Part shown: piece by piece, positions 1 through 10,660 of the stretch
Layout: each line of letters opens with the position of its first letter
Position numbering within the stretch: the first letter of the stretch is position 1
Assembly: GCF_032118995.1 (NCBI RefSeq)
Contig: NC_092665.1
Location: 6,629,501 to 6,693,500, forward strand
Length of the DNA stretch: 64,000 nt
Direction: 5' to 3'
From: Asterias amurensis
Lineage: Eukaryota > Echinodermata > Asteroidea > Forcipulatida > Asteriidae
The notes under the pieces: model-generated
The model's input: the letters and a program-made list of their open reading frames with translations, nothing else
Database searches by the model: none
What the model was told of the DNA's origin: nothing
Translations under genes and position numbers: made by a program

Positions 1-597
1 ACAACAAGCAAAACAACAGAGCTCTCGTACAACCAGATCTCGCATGAAACAATGGCATCATATTCTATAAATAGATCACTAAGTCTGCATACACTACAAT
101 ATTCAAATTTTATCTGTTGAAAAGTCAAATGGAGCTCTACTCTATGGTTCAAGCGAGAACCACTGGGCCTACTTACTTTGTGATAGCACATTGCCTCCTG
201 CAGTCAGCATACAGATCCAAATTAACCATCTTAAATCCAACATGTTGAAATCAAAGTAACAAAATCAGAGAGGGAAACAGTGTATACCGATCGTCACTGT
301 TGTTACCAGACTGAAGCCATAGTCAGTTTGTATTACAGACTTCATAACTATAGAACAGCAATAACTTATCATTTCATTCATTCTTTGGCTTTTGAACCTT
401 GGAAATAAATTATCGGTTCTTGAACTTTAATTTCATATTTCAAATGGCCATTATTTATATCGGTACTTGTACTATATCATCAACTTCACATCTGTATTTT
501 TTTAATACCAATTAATCTACTGTGAAGTTTTACAAAAAATGGGACTCCTTCAAAGTATTGTGCCGAGGTTAACTCTGCATTTTACTAAAGTGGTAAA
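1..597. other. Unique left flank, no gene seen
   Basis: This sequence lies before the tandem block. It has no counterpart before blocks 2 and 3, where the same boundary is preceded by a TAGCCTTG-type repeat. I see no convincing coding frame, RNA gene or terminal inverted repeat in it. Confidence 0.5.
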
Positions 598-1539
598 CTA
601 TGTCGGTCAATTTTATACTTTGTGTTACTGTAACGGTTTTTCAGCATAATTGTATGAGGAGTTGTAATAAGATTTGTAAAAAACAAAAATCCCCTCGAAA
701 AACTAATAGTTACAAAAGCCCTCCGGAAAAAAACGATGTTTAAATCTGGGATAAAGGCTTGATTCGTCATAATGGATTCACCAACGCCTCCCCTCCCATC
801 CCTACCCCCACCCCTCCCCGCGTAAATAGCGGATGGCGTATCAGCGATACAAATCCTTAACGATTGAATGTGCATACAATCTAATTACATACACGTTTTG
901 ATGATTCCGTAATGATGGACTGTAAATTGTGATAACCGAATCAAAATATCTTGGCGTTTTTTGTTTAGCACTATTCGAAATAGTTGATCCTCAATGTACA
1001 CGTTCTTAATAAATTGTAGGCCTCTCATTGACATGCATGGAGTATTTATTAAATTACTGGGCCCTCGACTTCTTCAATGCTATTTATTTATTCAACAATC
1101 TTCTCCTGCGTTTACAGATATTTGTTTGTTCATAACAATAAGTAAAACAATGGAAAAGGGGAGTGGTACGAGGTCTTAAGCGTTTGTCTAAAATCAACAG
1201 TATCTTAGGCCCCGTTCCCACTGGACCCCGCGTTAATTTGGCCGTAAACAAAAGACTAAGCCGAAGGCGCAGGCCGGGTCCTTCATCTACGACCACAACC
1301 CCGCCGGTTTAAAACAAATGTTCAAGACTATGACTTAGCACAATTTATTCTTACTAATATAGCAAAGCCATTTTCGGTTTACATGAATAGGCCCAAAACA
1401 ATTGGAATGGACTTGTAAGTTCAAACTTGTGTTAAATAAATCCTAATCAAAGTTTGTATAAATCTCTCATAATATGCATTTGCAACTTGTCTGTACTCTG
1501 AATGTAGCTGGGGGCAAATGTGTGTAAACACCTTTTGTA

Positions 1540-1800
1540 ATATTGTCAAAGACCAGTGTTCACTCTTGCTGTATCTCAACTATGCATAAAACAACAAACC
1601 TGTGAAAATTAGAGCTCAATTGGTCGACGAAGTTGCGAGATACTAATGACAGAAAAACACCCTTGTCACACGAAGTTGTGTGCTTTCAGATGCTTGATTT
1701 CGAGACTTCAAAATCTAATTCTGAGGTCTCGAAATCAAATTCGTGGAAAATTACTTCTTTCTCGAAAACTACGTCTCTTCAGAGGGAGTCGTTTCTCACA
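1540..1800. mobile_element. TTAA MITE (AGGCAGTGGACAC family), truncated
   Basis: This is one member of a MITE family found throughout the window. Its inner part has the family's central inverted repeat, TTTCGAGACCTC with TGAGGTCTCGAAA. The right end is missing here, but the block 3 counterpart (about 55442-55793) still has it. Block 2 lacks this copy. Confidence 0.75.
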
Positions 1801-2045
1801 GATTTCCATGAAACACCGGCCCAAGGCGGAATCCTGCCATAAGTGTTTTTTTAAAACAATCAAAATTACTTCAATCTCATCCAAAAGTTCATTTGATTGT
1901 TTTTGATTTTTGTTGTTTGTATTGATTGTTTTTGCTCCATTGAATATTCTTGTTTCCCAAAAGCATTTGTGCGTTTCGGTGGTAGTAGACTCTGAGAAAG
2001 CAAAGAATACCATTGACAATCAGTTTAAAAAATACCCTTTAAGGG

Positions 2046-2407
2046 CAAAGGCAGGACACATTAATAGATAACTTTCAACCACTAGTGAGTCTTTCCACTT
2101 GGTGTATTCAACATATTCTTAAATTAACAAACCCGTGAACATTAATTTGAGCTCAATTGGTCGACGAAATTGCGAGAGAATAATGGGAAAATCACCCCCG
2201 TCGCACAAGTTGTGTGCTTTCAGATGCCTTCAGTTTGAGACCTTAACAACTCGAGAAAATACTTCATTCTCAAAAACTAGGTTTCTTCAGAGAGAGCCGT
2301 TTCTAACAATGTTTTGTACTATTAACATCTCTCCATTGCTCATTACCAAGTAAGTCTTTATGCTAGCAATTCTGTTGAGTAATTACCTATGGTGTCCAGT
2401 GCCTTTA
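2046..2407. mobile_element. Diverged TTAA MITE, shared by all three blocks
   Basis: Degenerate ends AAAGGCAGGACAC and GTGTCCAGTGCCTTT flank the usual inner sequence. Equivalents are at about 28712-29073 and 56132-56493, so the insertion predates the block duplication. Confidence 0.7.
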
Positions 2408-2734
2408 ATGTTGCTCTGTTGGTGGCGCACTCTACTATAAATACATTGTCATTGCATTTCGATTTCGGCAAAAAACACACTGAGTTAGTGTTAGTAAACA
2501 TATACTTCAAAAGAGTGGAAGAACGAAAGAGATCCATCTGAACAGTATATATATTGCGTACGCAGTTCTTTCTTTGACAATAAACTTGCACTTTAACTCA
2601 CAATCATCAGGGAAATACATCAATTGAGCGGAAATAGAAGGAAACTGGCCAGGAACTTCAGGAAGCAATCACACAGTGCAACCCAGTAGGGTGGATATAC
2701 ATGTAAAAACACCATACCATTAAAGCGTGTACAA

Positions 2735-3205
2735 ATTGATCTCCATTGGTAACATCAGCCTCATCCAAACCAGTGATAGAGTAAGTCACTGCTTTCAATC
2801 AGTGACTTTACCACATACACAATGTAGTGTAGAGTTTTACACCATTGGTATCCATTCAACATACAGTATCATTCAAACCAATGATAGAGTAAGTCACTGT
2901 CATAAATCAGTGACTTTAACACGGTATTGACGCACAATTGTAACATACAGCCTCATCCAAACCAATGATAGAGTAAGTCACTGCTTCAATCAGTGACTTT
3001 ACCACATACACAATGTAGTGTAGAGTTTTACACCATTGTTATTCATTCAACATACAGTATCATTCAAACCAATGATAGAGTAAGTCACTGTCATAAATCA
3101 GTGACTTTAACACGGTATTGATCCACAATTGTAACATACAGCCTCGTCCAAGCCAATGGTATAGTAAGTCACTGCATTCAATCAGTGACTTTAACACGTA
3201 TCTAT
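2735..3205. repeat. Palindromic tandem repeats upstream of C1q-A (5 units)
   Basis: There are five units, roughly 80-110 bases apart. Each contains the hairpin AAGTCACTG, about 5-8 bases, then CAGTGACTTT. Two alternating unit types are visible, a 'cctcatccaaacc' type and a 'catacagtatcattcaaacc' type. The array ends about 75 bases before the TATA-like box, so it may be a cis-regulatory array; that role is inferred from position only. Confidence 0.85.
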
Positions 3206-3276
3206 GATTGGCTGCTCATCGAATGTCAATCAAACATCAAAGTAGACTGATGAGCACTTCAATGAAAATACAGCAG

Positions 3277-3377
3277 TATTTAAACGCGCTGCACCAGCAA
3301 CAGTGCTCATAACAACTTTGCATCTTATCGGAAGAGAGAAACTGAGAAAGCTTGCACTACAATAACACAACATCAAG
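3277..3377 (+). promoter_or_regulatory. C1q-A core promoter and 5' UTR exon
   Basis: A TATTTAAA box at 3277-3284 is followed by a short non-coding exon, probably starting near 3305-3310. The exon ends with CATCAAG at 3377 and a GTAAGTG splice donor at 3378. The matching acceptor is ATTACAG at 7094, directly before the coding ATG. The same arrangement is conserved in copies B and C, which supports it. No transcript evidence is available. Confidence 0.7.
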
Positions 3378-3518
3378 GTAAGTGTTTCTCGTTATACTGT
3401 CGGACCCGGACTTTGGCTTCTAGATGCATGCAGTGTATTTTAGGGTAGCCTATTATTTCAAGAAGATTGCAGTTTTGGTCCAAGAAGGGGCACCACTCTA
3501 CCCAATAAAGCAGTAACA

Positions 3519-3675
3519 TTTACGGTGCTTTACCTGGCAGCTGGTGCCAGGTAAAATGCAGTAAATTTCACAGTAGCAGTTTTGTAAATTGTGCCTTGAG
3601 TTTGCTAAACTCCACTTTGAAATTTACTGCACTTTTAATACCTAGCACCCTGGCTGCCAGGTATACAAAGCACCG
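3519..3675. mobile_element. Short palindromic MITE in C1q-A intron
   Basis: Arms CGGTGCTTTACCTGGCAG and its complement, plus inner arms around TGCAGTAAATTTCA, make a near-complete foldback of about 155 bases. It is present in block 3 (about 57611-57778). In block 2 it is gone together with flanking sequence. Confidence 0.7.
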
Positions 3676-3677
3676 TA

Positions 3678-4500
3678 ATTTTGACGGATTATTTTTAACA
3701 GCGTATTCAGCTGAAGTTCTCATGTGGTGTTTGGGTCACTTGCTCTCTGCCAACATTAGTGTACTGTGGTACTGTTTGGTGGTACAGACTGTAATGCCGT
3801 TGCATTTCCTTTTGAAACCACGATATATTGCGTTGTGTCGTTGGGGCTTTTATCACAATACTTGCAAGTGGTTTCCGTTTTGGAGCAGCAAGTTCCGCTG
3901 GTATTCTGTACATTGTCTTGTTCAAATAGTGGGCAATAAAAGTTTACCTAGACAGTTTCAGTTGAATGTGCTTGATATTCTGCTCGTTTTAATGTGTGTG
4001 TACTCTTCATCCAAAAGCTGTCAACAAAATTAACAACAAGTACTGATGAAATGGCATTGTGTGACATGACCACTTTGTTATTTTCTTTTATGTTGTGGGT
4101 AAAACAAAACAAGATTGAACATAATGCAACACTTTCACAATTATTATGGTGATCGGTGTTTTCTACAGCCGACGTGGAGAAGGGGCAACCGAGGTGAAGC
4201 CGAGTTTGCCTGTTTCCCCCAAAAGTTTATACAAAACCTGGACCCCGTCACGGCGGAGCATGCAACATTAATTGTTTTATTTTACCATGATAATCGATTC
4301 CTCTTGTTTGGGGACAAATTGTTACCATCCTCCATTATTGTTACGACAATAATAACACAGTTTAATACTATGACAGCATATTTTGTAAGCCAAAACATGG
4401 TGGCACACTGTCTTAAGGTGCTGTCACTTGACGTTTTAGCCAGCGTATGTCAACGTATGAAAATTTTAGCGAGTACGCTGGCGTACGTCGAATAATTATG
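3678..4500. other. C1q-A intron 1, no gene seen
   Basis: This intron sequence is conserved in the three blocks (about 29940-30660 in B, 57780-58590 in C). Open frames here shift and break between copies without keeping a protein sequence, so I read it as non-coding. Confidence 0.55.
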
Positions 4501-4668
4501 GGTAAAGGCCCCGTCACACCTTGACGTTTAAGCCAGCTTATAGCGACGTATGACAATATTGGCGACTACGCTGGTCTACGTCAAATAAGTTATGGATAAC
4601 TTTGTATAAGTGAGAGCACGATGAAACACGCTGATATACACGTCGATGTAAGGCGTGTGGCTCATAAA

Positions 4669-6366
4669 GGCCCTGTCACACCTTGACGTTTTAGTCAGCG
4701 TATGCCGACGTTTGCAAATTTCTCTAAAACGTTGGCATACGCTGAACTATCGATGGATTTTTCAATTTTGAGCGTATACGAAGCATATTCATAAGGAGGT
4801 GGACGGATGCATACCGTAGAAGTAACTTACACAGAGCGTTTCCATAACGAATGCTTAGTGTGTTGACGGCGTTCACAACTTATGTTCTACGACGGTCCAA
4901 CTACTGCATAGAGCGCGGGGGCAGCGTATTGCCGACGATCACATACAGTAGCCTATAAAGAGGGTGCCTCTCGACGATTGAAATAATAACTGCACTTGAC
5001 ATCGTATTAATCCTCATGCGAACCCAAATTGTATATACCGATTCACATAACTCTGCCAATACACCATTACATGGTAGCTGTAAGTTTAGAAACAAGTTTA
5101 GTAAGTTATGTGGTCATCCGGAACACGTCAAATACGTTCGACGTAAGTTCAAAGCACATTACTCATATAGGTTATAAGAAATACGTTTTTGGTTCTCTAG
5201 ACATTATATCGACGTATGTCGACTTCTGAAAACCTTACAAGTAACGTGTGTGAACGTGTGTCATCAATCGTATAACGCACCTACAACTTATGCGGAACTT
5301 TTGAACCACACGCTGGCACACTTAGATTTTGTTGTGCATGCACACAATTTCTCGACGACCTCGCCTTACTTACTACGTGTTTCAGCGTGCTCATAACTTA
5401 TACAAAACTTACCCATTAGTTATTCGACGTACGCCAGCGTATTCGCCCCAATTTTGTATACGTCGGCATACGCTTGCTAAAACGTCTAGGTGTGGCAGGG
5501 CCTTAAAGGAACACGTTGCCTTGGATCGGACGAGTTGGTCAAAACAAAAGCGTTTGTAACCGTTTTTTATAAAATGCATATGGTTGGAAAGATGTTTTAA
5601 AAGTAGAATACAATGATCCACACAAGTTTGCCTCGAAATTGCGTGGTTTTCCTTCTACTGTGCGAACTAACATGGTCGGCCATTTATGGGAGTCAAAATT
5701 CTGACCCCCATAAATGGCCGACGTGTTAAACGACAAGGTTAAAGGAAAACCACGCAATTTCGAGGCATGTTTGTGTGGATCATTGTATTCTACTTTTACA
5801 ACATCTTTCTACCCATATGCATTTTATAAAAAACGGTTACAAACGCTTTTCAAAGACCAACTCGACCGATCCAAGGCAACGTGTTCCTTTAACATTCAAT
5901 AGTAGTAACGTGCTTTGAACGTATTTGACGTGCTCCGGACGACCACAGAACTTAATGAACGTGATTATAACTTACAGCTACCGTATAATGGCGTATTGGC
6001 AGCGTTTATGTGAATCGAATACAAATTGGGTTCGCGGGAGGATACTACAATGTCAAGTGCAGTTATTATTTCAATCGTCGAGAGGCACCCTCTTTGAAGG
6101 CAACTGCATGTGATCGCCGGCAATACGCTGCCACGCGTTATGCAGTAGTTAGATTACCGTAGGACATAAGCTGTGAACGCTGTTAACAGGCTAAGCATTC
6201 GTTATTGAAACGTTCTAAGTAAGTTACTAATACGGTCTGCATACGTCCAACTCGTTATGAATAGGTTTTGTATACGCTCAAAATTGAAAAGTCCATCGAA
6301 AGTTCAGCGGATGCCAACGTTTAAGAGAAATTGTCATACGTCGGCATACGCTGACTAAAACGTCAG
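4669..6366. mobile_element. Large foldback element with about 450-500 bp arms (block 1)
   Basis: The left arm (about 4669-5160) starts GGCCCTGTCACACCTTGACG and is repeated inverted at about 5925-6366. A related smaller pair (4505-4620 against 5390-5503) is nested with it. The central part holds the TTAA MITE 5507-5888. I see no transposase frame, so it is a non-autonomous foldback or MITE cluster. Counterparts are at 30845-31483 (right arm mostly deleted) and about 58606-61984 (right arm kept, loop interrupted by another transposon). Confidence 0.7.
5507..5888. mobile_element. TTAA foldback MITE (AGGAACACGTTGCC ends)
   Basis: The element starts AGGAACACGTTGCCTTGGAT, ends with the complement, and is flanked by TTAA on both sides. 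Block 3 keeps the empty site GGCCTTAACATTC near 61480, so the TSD is exactly TTAA. The interior is itself almost wholly palindromic. A TTAA target suggests a piggyBac- or Kolobok-type parent; no transposase is present to decide. Confidence 0.88.
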
Positions 6367-6375
6367 GATTATGCT

Positions 6376-7094
6376 TTGAACCTATGTCGAAATTATTTGA
6401 CGTGTTCCGGACGACCACTTTTGATGAAATTAAGTAGTGGCAGCGTATTGGGAAATCGGTATACACTAATTGGGTTCGAAGGAGAATACTGTGATGCCAA
6501 GTGCAGTTATTATTTCAAACGTCGAGGTACCATGCAATACGCTGCTGCGCGCTATGCAGTAGTTAGACTATTCGTAGATATCGTATCTTTTTACACGAGG
6601 AGAAATCCTCACAATGTAGACAAGTTGAGGAATCTTTCTTGGATTTCAAAATGAGCGAAGTGATACGGACAGGAGCTCAATGTATAGGGTGTTCGTTTTA
6701 CCTCAAACAATCACTGTGTTGCACCTGCCGTAAATTAAGTAGATACTCAAGTGTGTAGCGGTAGCCACTTTGTTGTGTGGAGCGATTATTTAGCTCAACA
6801 CAACATAACACTTACGATCAATTCGGCCAGGTACATAATTTAACTACCACTTGCTCGTTCCCTTATGATCACTACGGCCAGGTACATAATTTAACTACCA
6901 CATGCTCATTCCAGCGAAACACAAATTGACTAAAACGTGGTTAATGTGGAAAGTAGCGATAAAGAACTTCCACAAACACATGGATAACGTGAATAAATTG
7001 GAGCTGACAAAAAACTGGTGGTCACCGCTAGAGCAGCGCTCCCTGTGGCTGCATGATTTTTATCGTTTGTTTTATGTATCCTATTAAATTACAG
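6376..7094. other. Rest of C1q-A intron
   Basis: More foldback-related sequence (6376-6620) is followed by AT-rich intron up to the acceptor at 7094. Short ORFs here are carried by the repeat and are not kept as protein between copies. Confidence 0.5.
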
Positions 7095-8093
7095 ATGAAG
7101 ATTACCATAGCAACAGTGACCCTTCTTCTTGGTATTTTGCGAGTTCCGTTCATGGTGGCTAAAACAGCAGTTTCACCTGATCCGGAGACGACGTGTAACT
7201 CCTGTTGCCAGGGCCCAGCCGGTATACCGGGAATTCCCGGGTCAAATGGGAACCATGGTCAAGGGCTTGTAGGGTCCCCTGGTGAGGTAGGTCAACCCGG
7301 GGCTAAAGGAGACAAGGGGTCAGATGGACTAGTTGGTGAGCCAGGCGCTAAAGGGGATACTGGACTTAAGGGAGATCAAGGAGTCGGTCAACCAGGGAAA
7401 CAAGGACCTCTAGGTCTGCCTGGGATGAATGGTCTGAATGGGGAGAGAGGTGAACCTGGACCAGCTGGACAAACCGGCGAAGCAGGTTAGCCCGGGGGTA
7501 AAGGAGACATCGGGTCAGATGGACTGGTTGGTGCGCCAGGCGCTAAAGGGGATCATGGTATGAAGGGAGAGCAAGGAGTCGGTCAACAGGGCAGAAAGGG
7601 ACTTCGAGGTCTGTCTGGGATGAATGGTCTGAAGGGAGAGAGAGGTGAACCTGGACCAGCTGGACAGACTGGTGAAGCAGGTGAATGTAGTACGCGACGG
7701 TCCGCCTTCACTGCAGTGAGGAATACCTACTTCAACCCTCCATCCCCCTATGATCCTCTGCCCTTTGACGAGTTATTGTTTTCAGAGGAAGGGACTGATT
7801 TCAAATTGAATAACGGCACGTTTACGTGTAATGTGCCTGGGGTATACGTATTGATGTTCTCAGTCCGGAAATCAAATAGTGAGCATTACCTATATGTCCA
7901 GCTTAGGAAGAACCGCGGTAACATCATTGTTACAGGGGGTGTAAGTGCCGCTCCAGGTTTTCATCTTGTGAGCAGCAGTGCAGTGATTCCCCTGCTCTAT
8001 GGAGATCAAGTTAACTTAGCTGTACACGGTAGAGTATATAGTGACGGTAAACGTTACGCGTCTTTTACTGGATTCCTGCTGTACGAAATCTAA
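7095..8093 (+). pseudogene. C1q-A: collagen-stalk C1q-domain protein with an in-frame stop
   Basis: The family comprises secreted, trimer-forming C1q/TNF-superfamily proteins that bind ligands through the globular head. The start is the ATG directly after the splice acceptor at 7094, giving [15 protein letters not shown], a clear signal peptide. A CNSCC cysteine cluster (possible interchain bonds) follows, then Gly-X-Y repeats, then a C-terminal C1q domain of about 135 aa with SAFTAVRNT, GTFTCNVPGVYV and the ending FTGFLLYEI. A TAG at 7488-7490 replaces the GAG found in copy B and cuts the stalk before the head. The frame stays open from there to 8093, so this is the only lesion. It could be a recent pseudogene, a null allele or an assembly error. 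The stalk has the basic section plus one 195-base module. Confidence 0.8.
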
Positions 8094-9100
8094 ATCAAAC
8101 ATAAAAACACACGGAAACGTTTGAATGTTTTAAACAACGCTTTATAAAAAGGACGATTGAATAGTGTTCCAAAATATAATAATCACTAGTTAATTGTGTT
8201 AAAATGGGACAGTTTGTTTAGATGATGTTTTAATGCATATAGGTCAATTAATTTGATAAAAGATGTTATGTTTTAAAGCGTGATTTTGCAAAGCGTGATT
8301 GTGACGAAAACTTTTTTTACGTTTAATAACAGTGCTCTAAATATCAGTTTACCCTTCTTTTTTTCTTTTCTTTTTATAGTTATAACACTTTTGGGAAAAT
8401 TGGTTATGTTCAATGTCAATTTCCAAGGGTGCTTTAATAAGTACTTGATGACAACTTTTAATCATTTATGTTCCCGAAAAAGAAGTACAAAATTGAAATT
8501 ATTAAAAATAAAACACAAAAAACTGGATAGTTTAGTAAGTAGTAAAGAAAAGCAAAGCAATTCACCTTCCTTGATACAGACCGAGACAGCCAAAAAAACA
8601 AAATTCATGATGAACATAAGTTATTTTGGTTTTCGAAATATTAAATTGGTGACTACAGCTGCACCCTGTTGAAGCAACAACATAGACATTTTTTACATAA
8701 AAACCGGTTACAGTTGTCTTCTGTTGATACATTTGTGAATACTTATGAATTTAAACTAATGATAACTTGTGATCAAAAGGATACAGCGTTGTCAAGTTAC
8801 CGGAAGATATTTGTATTGTGCCGTATTTTCCCGAACACGTCTCGATATAGTGAAGTATATAACTCGTCCTCGTAGTGTTGCGTTTGTTTGTTTTTACATG
8901 AGAGAGCACTTGTTTTTTTATAATGCAGATGAAATGTTTCGGTATTCGTTTTGACCAAACCAATCTTGCTATAAAAAGGTGTACTAACAAAACACACCAT
9001 CATTTTGATCGTAACTTAATCTTTCGGAATACGAGCTAGTTACACAATATTGCATTTCATCTTGATCCCCCTTACTACAGAAAAGTGTCGCTGACAGTAA
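8094..9100. other. C1q-A 3' flank, no gene seen
   Basis: This AT-rich sequence contains the probable 3' UTR. An open frame at 8280-8672 is low-complexity and is not preserved in the block 2 counterpart (33993-34960), so I do not call it. Confidence 0.5.
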
Positions 9101-9106
9101 AATTAA

Positions 9107-9497
9107 AGACAGTGGACACTATTGGTAAATTTCAAAGACTAGTCTTCTTACTTGGTGAATCTCCACATTATTATCTGCATAAAATAACAAACCTGTGAAA
9201 ATTTGAGCTCAACCGGGTGTCGAAGTTGCGAGATAATAAAAAAAAAAAAAAAAAAAAAAAACCTTTTCACTCGAGGTTGTGTACTTTCACATGCTTGATT
9301 TCGAGACCTCAAATTCTAGACTTGAGGTCTCGAAATCTAATTCGTGGAAAACTGCTTCTTTCTCGACAACTACGTCACTTCAGAGGAAGCCGTTTCTCAC
9401 AATGTTTTATACTATCGACCTCTCCCCATTACTCGTTACCAATTGAGGTTTTATGCTGATAATTATTTTGAGTAATTACCAATAGTGTCCACTGCCT
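9107..9497. mobile_element. TTAA MITE (AGGCAGTGGACAC family), complete
   Basis: Both ends are present, starting AGACAGTGGACACTATTGG and ending with the complement, flanked by TTAA at 9103-9106 and 9498-9501. It contains a poly-A run near 9238-9260. The block 2 copy (from 34964) is cut short near 35262. Confidence 0.85.
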
Positions 9498-9501
9498 TTA
9501 A

Positions 9502-10170
9502 ACATTAACGTTACAGGCCGTCAAAAACACATTATTGATGTGTGAATTAACATTAGAACACATAACATAATAATTGATACATATATTTAAATAAATAAAC
9601 TAATCTAAATACACTAGTATCCATTGTACCAGAAGTTAAGATCTATGTCATAGTTTTAGAAATAGTCAGATGTCACTTGAATGTTTTAAAAACATTGAAG
9701 GAATGAACATTGACGCCGTATCAGTTGATTGTTTTGGTTTTTGTGTTTTAAGCATTGAATGGATATTAAACTACAATTATTGGTTAATACATTTTTTTTC
9801 CTGACACTGTTTTACTCTTTTTGTAAAAAGCTACAGCACCTCTGCAAGTAATAATTTAAGGGAAACTTAACGTTATATCTTCAACCAGTGCAAGTTTAAT
9901 GAAAAACAGTGAACATTGTGTTTGTGTCATTCTACAAAAAATATCCGAACCCTTAAGTTTGAAACCATCAGACTCAAGTTGCTATGTCAAATAGTTCAGA
10001 GCACGTTTTTTTAAATGGCACAATGGTATAAACAACCGTTTGCCCCGCACAATTAAGTAAAGTTCAGCATAATGTTATTATAGTCTAATAATCTCGAATT
10101 CAACTTGCTCTCTTTTTATAGACCAGTAGTGACCCTCATGAATGATATAAGTTGTACAAGCTCATCAGCC
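9502..10170. other. Spacer between MITE and hairpin element, no gene seen
   Basis: AT-rich sequence shared with block 2 (about 35265-35673 and 36378-36490). At position 10055 it holds the empty site (AGTAAAGTT) for the 704-base element of block 2. Confidence 0.5.
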
Positions 10171-10319
10171 CTTCCCAGTGATGCTAGTGAGACCGGTGGG
10201 GTCGAGCGAATCGGTCCAAAAGCCTCATTCAAAAGCACATGGAATGACTGACCTACGGGCATGCTCATTGGGCCTAAACCTTGAACAAATAAACCCCGGT
10301 CACCTCTCCCTGTACACCA

Positions 10320-10660
10320 AGTGGCGTATTTTTTATTTTATTTTTCCAGGACGACGAACGTGGGTAGATAATTACCTCACGTTCGTCCTGGAAAAGTGGG
10401 ACACTTGGGGCTGACCCGAAGTGCACTGACGTCACCACGAGAAGGGTCACTTGATGATGCGTATTTTCTTCCAGGTGGAACGTGGGTAAGAATCTCCACA
10501 CGTTCGTCCTGGGAAAAAAATAATATAAAATAGGCGACTTTTCCAGGACGAACGTTGGGGTTATTATCTGCCCACGTTCGTCCTGGAAAAAAATACGCCA
10601 GCCGGATGAGCTCACCGGGGTCGACCCGGGGAAGCTAATCGAACGCACGCACCCACAGTA
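10320..10660. mobile_element. Non-autonomous element with three GGACGAACGTG hairpins
   Basis: Three successive hairpins (about 10344-10392, 10465-10512, 10540-10590) each pair CCAGGACGAACGTGGG with its complement across a 10-15 base loop. The right end reads GGGAAGCTAATCGAACGCA. In block 2 (36665-36930) the left end TGCGTTCGATTAGCTTCCC is kept and the right end is eroded. The two copies therefore show both terminal inverted repeats of one family. Confidence 0.7.

Noticed and set aside
585-875. 96-codon minus-strand frame, similar to frames at 27921 and 54700
   Set aside because: It is kept only because the blocks are recent copies; low-complexity Gly/Arg stretch, no domain, and the frame length varies.
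3596-4033. 145-codon open frame in C1q-A intron, with shorter relatives in B and C
   Set aside because: It begins inside a palindromic MITE and the start is lost in the other copies. Similarity is explained by the recent block duplication, not by coding constraint.
8280-8672. 130-codon frame downstream of C1q-A
   Set aside because: AT-rich 3' flank with no counterpart frame in block 2.
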